In this document: piece after piece, positions 57,197-64,000 of the stretch | Position numbering within the stretch: position 1 is the stretch's first letter | Layout: each line of letters opens with the position of its first letter | Source: Hibiscus mutabilis | Lineage: Eukaryota > Streptophyta > Magnoliopsida > Malvales > Malvaceae | Assembly (NCBI GenBank): GCA_019671005.1 | Contig: CM033747.1 | Span: 25,943,188 to 26,007,187, forward strand | Direction of reading: 5' to 3' | Length of the DNA stretch: 64,000 nt | Position numbers and translations under genes: made by a program | The notes under the pieces: generated by a model | What the model was told of the DNA's origin: nothing | The model's input: only the letters and a program-made list of their open reading frames with translations | Databases searched by the model: none

Positions 57197-59270
57197 GAAG
57201 GTAAAAACGATTCGAAAGTGGTCGCGACCTATAAGCTAAGTCAAGTAAGAAGTTTGCATGGTATTGCTAGCTTTTATCAAAGGTTTGTTCCTAACTTTAG
57301 TACTATAGCCGCCCCTCTAACGGGAATCATAAAGTAAAGTGCGAACTTTCATTGAGGTGAGGAACAAGAAAAATCTTTTGTTTTAATCAAAGATTGTTTA
57401 ACGAATGCAACTTTGTTATTACTCCAAGATTTTAACAAAACTTTTAAGATTGAGTGTGATGCATCAGAAATAGGAATTGGAGTCATTCTCACTCAAGATG
57501 GACATCCCATTGCGTACTTTAGTGAGAAATTAAATGGTGCAACACTCAATTATCCAACATATGACAAGGAGATGTACGTTTTGATTCGAGCATTGGAAAC
57601 ATGGCAACATTACCTTTGGAGCAAGGAATTCATAATCACACCGAACATGAAGCCTTAAGGCATCTAAAAGGACAAAACAAGTTGAACAATAAGCATGCTA
57701 AATGGGTGAAGTTCCTTGACACATTTCCATATGTGATCAAGTACAAGAAAGGTAAGGAAAATATTGTTGTCGATGCTTTGTCGAGGAGGTATGCACTCTT
57801 TAATACCTTGGATTCTAAATTACTTGGTTTTGCTTATATCAAAGAACTCTATGAAAATGATCTTGATTTTGGCGAATATTACAAGGCGAGTGCAAAGGGA
57901 GTTTTTTTATAGTTTTTTTTAGCAAGGCAGATACCTCTTTCGAGAAGGCAAATTATGCATTCCTCAGGGATCTATTTGAAATGTTCTTGTAAAGGAAGCA
58001 CGTGGAGGGGGACTTATGGGTCACTTTGGTGTAACCAAGACTTTGGAATGCTATGTGAGCATTTCTTTTTGCCCAAGATGAGACGTGATGTCAATAGGAT
58101 GTGCGATAAATGCATCACTTGCAAGAAGGCCAAATCGCTCCTCAAACCCCATAGATTGTACACACCACTTCCAATCCCCGAAGCACCTTGGTTAGATATT
58201 TCAATAGATTTCGTACTTGGACTCCCTCAAACTAAAAATAGACAAGACTCAATTTTTGTGATAATCAATAGATTTTCTAAAATGGCACACTTCATTCCTT
58301 GTAATAAAATTGATGATGCTTCGAATATAGCTAAATTGTTTTTCAAGGAAGTGGTACGGCTACATGGGATACCGAGGACAATTGTGTCGGATTGAGATGC
58401 CAAGTTCCCTAGTCATTTTTGGAGGACTTTGTGGAACAAACTTGGCACCAAATTATTATTCTCTACAACATGTCACCCGCAAACGGATGGCCAAACCGAA
58501 GTGGTTAATCGGGCCCTATCAATCTTGTTAAGAGCCATTATTCGAAAGAATTTGAAAACGTGGGAAGAATGTTTGCCACATGTTGAATTTGCATACAATC
58601 GATCAATGCATTCAACCATTAAGCATTCACCATTTGAGATTGTGTATGGTTTTAGTCCTTTAACTCCACTTGATTTAGTTCCTTTACCATCTGATCAGTT
58701 TATGCATGTAGATGGCAAGAATAAGTCAGAATTTGTAAGGAATCTACATCGACAAGTGAAGGAAAACATTGAAAGAAGAACCGAAAAATATGTTAACAAG
58801 GCCAACAAGGGATGCAAGCAAATCATTTTTGAACCCAGAGATTGAGTTTGGATACACATGCGTAAGGAACGATTTCTCACTCAATGAAGATCAAAGTTAG
58901 TTTCCCGATGAGATAGTCCTTAACAAGTTCTTAAAAGGATTAATGATAACGCATACAAATTAGACCTTCCAAGTGATTATAACATCATTACAAGCTTTAA
59001 CGTATCTGATTTGCCTTCTTATGATGTAGGTGACGATTTGGGGAAAATCGCTTTAAAGAGAAAGGAGATGATGCAAGCATTGATCCGCCGAAAGAAGATC
59101 CAATTGAGCTTCCATAAGGGTCGGTCACTCAAGCAAGAACAAACAATTCAAGGAAGCTTTCATAGGATTAATCGAACAAGCTTGGGATATTGAGCAAGCT
59201 TTGGAAGTTGGACTTGTGCCATTCAATCCATGCAATTTGTTGCATATGAACATTTTCAGTGAAAAGGGAA
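57197..59270 (+). pseudogene. Chromovirus-like RNase H and integrase, decayed
   Basis: Continues RT after the solo LTR: the RNase H region has FKIECDASEIGIGVILTQDG, HPIAYFSEKLNGA and YPTYDKEMYVLIRALETW (57413-57658). The integrase follows (57955-58845): RDVNRMCDKCITCKKAKS (zinc domain), WLDISIDFVLGLPQTK (first Asp), a block ending GIPRTIVSD then stop (second Asp), CHPQTDGQTEVVNRALS with the Glu, and SPFEIVYGFSPLTPLDL. The tail YKLDLPSDYNI..FNVSDLPS (near 58960) is the usual end of this lineage. A chromodomain is not visible. Stops at about 58395 and 58845 and frame changes make it inactive. Confidence 0.85.
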
Positions 59271-60000
59271 CATTTTAATTTATTTGAAGCTACATATTTT
59301 TAATTGGTGTTACATTTTAGTTAATTTATTTGTTGCTACACGTTTCTTATATTTTTATTATTGTCACATTTTTATGTTCTCATATTTATGTCATATTACA
59401 TATTATTTTCACCTATTATTAATTTGATTTTTGTGTTCACAAATTATGTCGTAGATGCATCCTACATGGCTAGCCACATCAAGCTTGGAAGAAAAGACTC
59501 TTGGGATGCCATATGCACATTCATGAAGAGGTGGGAATATTCAAGGCCTTAGATCCATACATTCACCAAGACCATTCATCTTGTGAAGCATGCATGTACG
59601 GTAAGAGGGGAAGTTGCATGGAAGTTTCTTACACTTGAAGAATACATTGGAGATCATTCACCTATTCAAGCCTTTCACCTCCCAAAACAAGTGCATTGGA
59701 TGGTACAAATGAAGATTCATGGAACATGCACATTACCTTATTTCATCCACTTTTGTATCCATTCATATGCTTTAGCCTGTAAATAGAGGCTTATTTCACT
59801 TTTGTAAAGACAACTTTGATTTTAATAGAATTTGAGAGTGTTATCTTTCTTTGTTCTTAATTGAACTCCAAGTGACTTATCAAGAATATCTTGTCGCGTC
59901 AACCACTTTCTTTCGAACTTATCACTATCCTTCGTGTGGCATTCAACCCCTTTTGATATCGTTGGTTCCTATCTCCTTATAGATAATGGGTTACGATCCT
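59271..60000 (+). repeat. Probable 3' UTR and LTR of the chromovirus-like element
   Basis: Non-coding DNA directly after the integrase tail. It includes GTAAATAGAGGC and an R/U5-like stretch (TTTGAGAGTGTTATCTTTC). Later comes CCTTCGTGTGGCATTC, wording I associate with plant Gypsy LTR ends. No TG...CA boundaries or second LTR copy could be fixed, so limits are approximate. Confidence 0.45.
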
Positions 60001-61375
60001 ATTACTTTGTTATTAGTTAAAAAATCATATAATTCTAGGGTCAACATTACATTTAATGTTGGTTCTCTCTTGGTTCCCCTTAACCGATTTCAAGCCTACC
60101 TGCCATCACCATTCCCATATTGTATTTCTTTTTCAATCATTCCATCACTCCAAGCCCATTTACAAACCTCCATCATTATCATTCGAAGTACTTTGATTTC
60201 GATCAGGAAATATAAGCAACTCGAACTCATACTCGAGGACGAGCACGCATCATAAGGTAGAAGATTCGATTTGAGTTTTGTTAATTTTGATGGAATCTCG
60301 AGGAAAATCAAACTAAAAAAAAGAAAGAGGGAAGAATGGGACATTTTGGTACCATTTACGCCACAGACTATGGCTGGCGACAATGGAAAAAGATGTCGGT
60401 CATGAGAAAGAAGCCTAAATTATTAGGTTAATTTCATATATAAATTTTTGTAAAACTCAATGTTTTGGCACTTTTGTTAAAAAACAAACAATTTGGTGAC
60501 CAATAAAGCGATTTTGAAAGTTGGGTGTCTAAAACAAAAACAAGGTAAAATTGAGTGACTAAATGTCTAATCTACCTATATTTTTCAATATTTTTTGAAG
60601 GAATATATTTTTCAATATACTCTACAATAAAGGGGGTGAAAAATTGGCCTCCGTTAACCGTCTACACATTATTTTGGTTAACCGGTAAATTTAGGTTTCT
60701 CAATTCTCGATCTTAAATCGTACCAACTAAATCAGATAATTAATTGACTGGTTAATCAGAATATTCGATTCGATTTGATTCCAGTAATTGTTTCTTTACT
60801 TCGATTATTATAAATATTAATTTAAAAAATATGTTAAATTTAACAATATTCGGTTGTGATAAAAGTGCAAAAATAATTAAAAAGTAAAAAATTAAGAGTT
60901 TACACTTTTTAGTAATTGAATTCGGAGCCCAAAAGTATTAAGAGAATTTGAAGGTTATCATAACCGCTGAACTACATGATATTATAATATATAAAATTTA
61001 CAAAGATTGTAAATAACCGGTTGAATCAGTTATTCGATTTTGCCCCAAATTGTGAACTATAATCAAGCTAAAACAATTTTTTCATAAAAACACACCAAAT
61101 CTAAAGCTTTCGATTTGGTTAATCAAATATTTAGATCAATTTTTCGAATTTCAAATTCAATTTTAATTTGTCAAAATTTTTACATACCCAACCCTACCAA
61201 CATATTTACCCACCCGATAAAACTTTTTAATCTTCATTAAATTAAATAGACAACTTCTTTTAAAAAGAATCTCATATAAAATATCGGAAGTGTTATTGGA
61301 ATATCATGAACATTGAATGGAAAATATTAATCTAAAGAAAGTCTAAAGGCACAATCACCTATTCTCATTTTCTTA
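60001..61375. other. Intergenic, repeat-derived DNA
   Basis: No gene. About 60630-61196 is rich in GGTTAACCGGT-like words and has possible hAT-like ends (left AGGGGGTGAAAAATTGG; right read inverted TAGGGTTGGGTATGTAAAAA). An open frame 59986-60255 has no domain. Confidence 0.4.
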
Positions 61376-62417
61376 AAGGCTTAACCTCAAATAAGTGCAC
61401 GAATTATATCTTTGTTTTTAGATAGGTGTCTGAATTATATTTTGGGTCAAATAAGTGTCTAACGTTTTTAACATTATTATTTTAGGTGCTCCGCCGTTAA
61501 CGTCCGTTAATTTTCACCGTTATTTGACACGTGTCATCTTTTTTTGATTTCTAAAATTATATTTAAAAATAAATAAAATAATTCCAAGGGTCAAAATTCC
61601 CTATTTACCCTCACTGCCTCATCAAATTTTCCTCACGCCCGTAACTTCCATGGCACAAAACAGATTCTGAATCAGTTTCTACACAAATCTTGTATCCTTT
61701 TCTTATACTAATATTAGTCCAATGCAATATAATACTTAATGTTTTCCATGATTCCTTAAAAATAATTTATTACAAAGTAAGATAATTTTAAAAAAAATTA
61801 TTGCAAAGCAAGATAATTTTCTTTCTTTAAGGTTTGTTTCTCTTGAAATGTAAGCGTTATTTGAGGGAATAATCAACAAAAAGGTGGGCAACAATTTGCA
61901 CCCCAAGGCTCAATCCTTTCCCTCTAATCTAAACATAAAACCCCAGAAAAAAAAGTTTAAAATCCCTCGCTCTCTTCCCAAAGTAAAAATAACTTTAGAG
62001 CTAAAAATTTTAATGGCAGCCAAAAATCAACAAACAAAAAAATCCAAAAAAAAAGCAAATTTCAAGCTCAAATACTGACTCAAATAGCTCGAAATCGAAG
62101 AAGCCAAAGCTACTTGCTTCAACCCCATAAAAAAATCCTGGATTCTTGTGTGGAGGATTTGGGTGAAATTTTTTTTGTTAGATGAAAAATGGAAGAAAAT
62201 TTTCTTTATTTTCAAAAATAATTTCGGTAATTAAAATATAGGACACATGTCTGTTTTTAAATGGATAACGGGAGAAAATTAATGTCCATCACGATGAGGC
62301 ACGTATTTGGGTCACGGAAGAAAACATTAGGCAACTATTTGGCCCAAAATATAAGTCGGACACATATATAAAAAAGGTATAATTTGAATACTTATTTGAT
62401 TGTTAAGCCTTTTTTAA
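61376..62417. mobile_element. Non-autonomous MULE-like element, about 1.04 kb
   Basis: Terminal inverted repeats of about 100 bp, diverged: left AAGGCTTAACCTCAAATAAG...TTATATTTTGGGTCAAATA, right read inverted AAGGCTTAACAATCAAATAAG...TTATATTTTGGGCCAAATA. The interior is purine-rich without a transposase. Flanking duplication is not clear. Confidence 0.75.
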
Positions 62418-62489
62418 AAGGAGAATCTAAAAATTTAATAATAAAAAAGGTAGCGACAAAAAGAAAAATTATATATATATAGGATTATT

Positions 62490-62734
62490 ATCTTATACAC
62501 TGGCGGTGGAGAATAAAGTTTCCACAAGCGGGGTTATTTAGGGGTTTGGGGTTTTAGTTTTGGGTTTAGAGGTTAGGGTTTAAGTTGCAGGGTTTAGAAT
62601 TTAGGATTCATGATTAGAATTTATGGTTTAGGGTTTGTGGTTAGATTTTTAGGGTTTTAAGGTTAAAAAAATTAGATTTTAGATTTAGGCTTGAAAATAG
62701 GCACGCTTGTGTAAATTTTTTTTACATTGCAGTG

Positions 62735-62740
<6 letters not shown>
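62490..62740. repeat. MITE with telomere-like core, second subfamily, copy 1
   Basis: Left TTATACACTGGCGGTGGAGAAT and right GCTTGTGTAAATTTTTTTTAC...GCAGTGTATTA are imperfect inverted ends. The core is degenerate GGGTTTAGGGTTT-like. Confidence 0.72.

Positions 62741-62793
<53 letters not shown>
62738..62793. repeat. (CA)n(TA)n microsatellite
   Basis: About twenty CA repeats followed by about nine TA repeats, exactly between two copies of the same MITE. Confidence 0.97.
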
Positions 62794-62794
<1 letters not shown>

Positions 62795-63026
62795 CCTATA
62801 CATTGGCGGTGGAAAACAAAGTTTTCACAAGTAGAGTTATTTAGGGGTTAGGGTTTAGAGATTAGGGGTTTAAGTTGTAGGGTTTAGAATTTAAGATTCA
62901 TGGTTAGAATTTAGGGTTTAGGGTTTGTGGTTAGATTTTTAGGGTTTTAAGGTTAGAAGTTTTAGATTTAGGCTTAAAAATAGGCATGCTTGTGTAAACT
63001 TTTTTTTACACTAGCAATGTATCAAA
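62794..63026. repeat. MITE with telomere-like core, second subfamily, copy 2
   Basis: Left CCTATACATTGGCGGTGG and right CACTAGCAATGTATCAAA pair imperfectly. The core is nearly the same as 62490-62740, in the same orientation. Confidence 0.75.
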
Positions 63027-63029
63027 TAT

Positions 63030-63060
63030 TAATATTAATATTAATATATATATATATATA
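63030..63060. repeat. (AATATT)/(TA)n microsatellite
   Basis: Short AATATT and TA runs adjoining the MITE; another TA run lies at 63272-63290. Confidence 0.85.
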
Positions 63061-63067
63061 TGGATGG

Positions 63068-63271
63068 GATCTAGTTACACTACGTAAAATTCAACTAGTT
63101 TTACACTAATCTATGACCATTTGATGAGTGAAATGGATGGATGAGATTAAAAGTAGGATATGTGATGATTATCACTTGAAAAAAGAGTTAATCTCACCCA
63201 TCCATTTTACCTATCTAATGGCCATGAATTAGTGTAAAAATAATTGAGTTTTACATAGTGTAAGTGGATCA
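63068..63271. repeat. MITE with ~85-bp terminal inverted repeats, TA-rich flanks
   Basis: The left arm GATCTAGTTACACTACGTAA...GAGATTA is matched by the right arm read inverted, GATCCACTTACACTATGTAA...GAGATTA. The arms cover most of its 204 bp, so the RNA would fold into one hairpin. (TA)n lies on both sides. Confidence 0.82.
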
Positions 63272-64000
63272 ATATATATATATATATATTAGGTTGTTGC
63301 ATATAAAGAAAGTGGAGCAAGTTCTCAGTTTGCTTTTGGTCCTTGATTGTGTGAAAAATCAAGTGCAGGATAAATTACTATAATTAATACTATATATAAA
63401 CAATTAAGAAAATGTCTTTCAGTCAACAATTTTTAGAGTAAGTAGTTAAAAGTTTTCAGTTGACACATTCCATCACCTAAGTTGTAAGTTCTAGACTCAA
63501 TAGCCAATAGGAGCAAAATTTTTCTTCCTCCTCTCCTAGATAGAAATTATTCAAAAAAAAAAAAAGCCTTTCAAACTTTACATAATGATGCACATGTTTT
63601 CATTGCATAGTTAGATCGCATAATATCTCTAATTTACATTCTGTTAATTTATATAAGGATTGACCACAAATTTTAAAGTACTTTATGTCTAAGATAAGAT
63701 TTGAACCTTTGATCAATGATTAAGGTCTATTAAGCATGGGTACGGCATTGGACTGTCGTCTCACATACTTTATACGTCCCTGTATTGGGATGGTGCAGGG
63801 GACGTCCCATATTTAAAGGGTACGATTAAATTAATTGAGTACGTTTGGGAGATTACAAGAGACTTATCGGGGATGGATTTCGAGCTTCACATGTGTAGTC
63901 GAAGTTATTTATGAGTTAATGCCTTTTGAATCTCCACCAACTAAGTGATATTGATCTAACACACCAAATTTTTTTAACCTATGCTCATAGTTAAGGCGGA
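63272..64000. other. Intergenic DNA
   Basis: No gene or confident repeat. A/T tract AAAAAAAAAAAA near 63553-63565 follows a TTCTAGACTC word, possibly a retroposed end, but this is weak. Confidence 0.35.

Overview
The window looks like intergenic, repeat-dominated DNA from a eudicot plant nuclear genome. Split genes with GT-AG introns, Athila/Tat/Copia/chromovirus LTR retrotransposons and many MITEs support this; the flavour is Malvaceae such as cotton, but that is an impression and not proven here. There are two apparently intact protein genes, both encoding RING-H2 ubiquitin ligases. Most of the rest is transposable elements nested in one another.

Left third (1-25625): a three-level nest. 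A Ty1/Copia element (leader, gag, pol and 3' LTR visible at 21276-25625) was split near its 5' leader by a Tat-type Ty3/Gypsy element. The Tat element's 5' LTR is cut by the window edge (1-787 visible) and its complete 3' LTR is 19710-21275. The Tat interior keeps only a decayed integrase tail, a tandem-repeat array and a polypurine tract. Inside it lies a younger, minus-strand Athila element (4747-17685) with gag, protease, RT, RNase H and integrase remnants. The Athila element is odd: its 3' side carries three LTRs in tandem, separated by copies of the primer-binding site. It is also studded with a short palindrome-like motif (TTGCC..GGCAA), even inside its coding region.

Middle (25626-47328): host genes and small elements. 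A three-exon RING-H2 gene (26840-28010, +) and a six-exon RING-H2 gene (36736-40982, -) are reconstructed with all reading phases consistent. Between and around them are MULE-like, hAT-like and foldback MITEs, several with clear target duplications, a MITE family with degenerate TTTAGGG-like cores, and a 209-bp tandem duplication. At 43444-45230 broken fragments of two unrelated host genes (a MOSC-domain/mARC-type gene and cytosolic ribosomal protein S11) sit back to back with their introns.

Right third (47329-64000): a minus-oriented LTR fragment, then the 3' end of a second Tat-type element (121-bp tandem repeats, polypurine tract, 2.8-kb LTR). Next comes a decayed chromovirus-like gag-pol (51693-59200) interrupted within RT by a 3758-bp solo LTR flanked by a perfect 5-bp duplication. 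The last 4 kb hold MULE-like and MITE copies plus (CA)n/(TA)n microsatellites. No CRISPR, rRNA or confident tRNA gene was seen.
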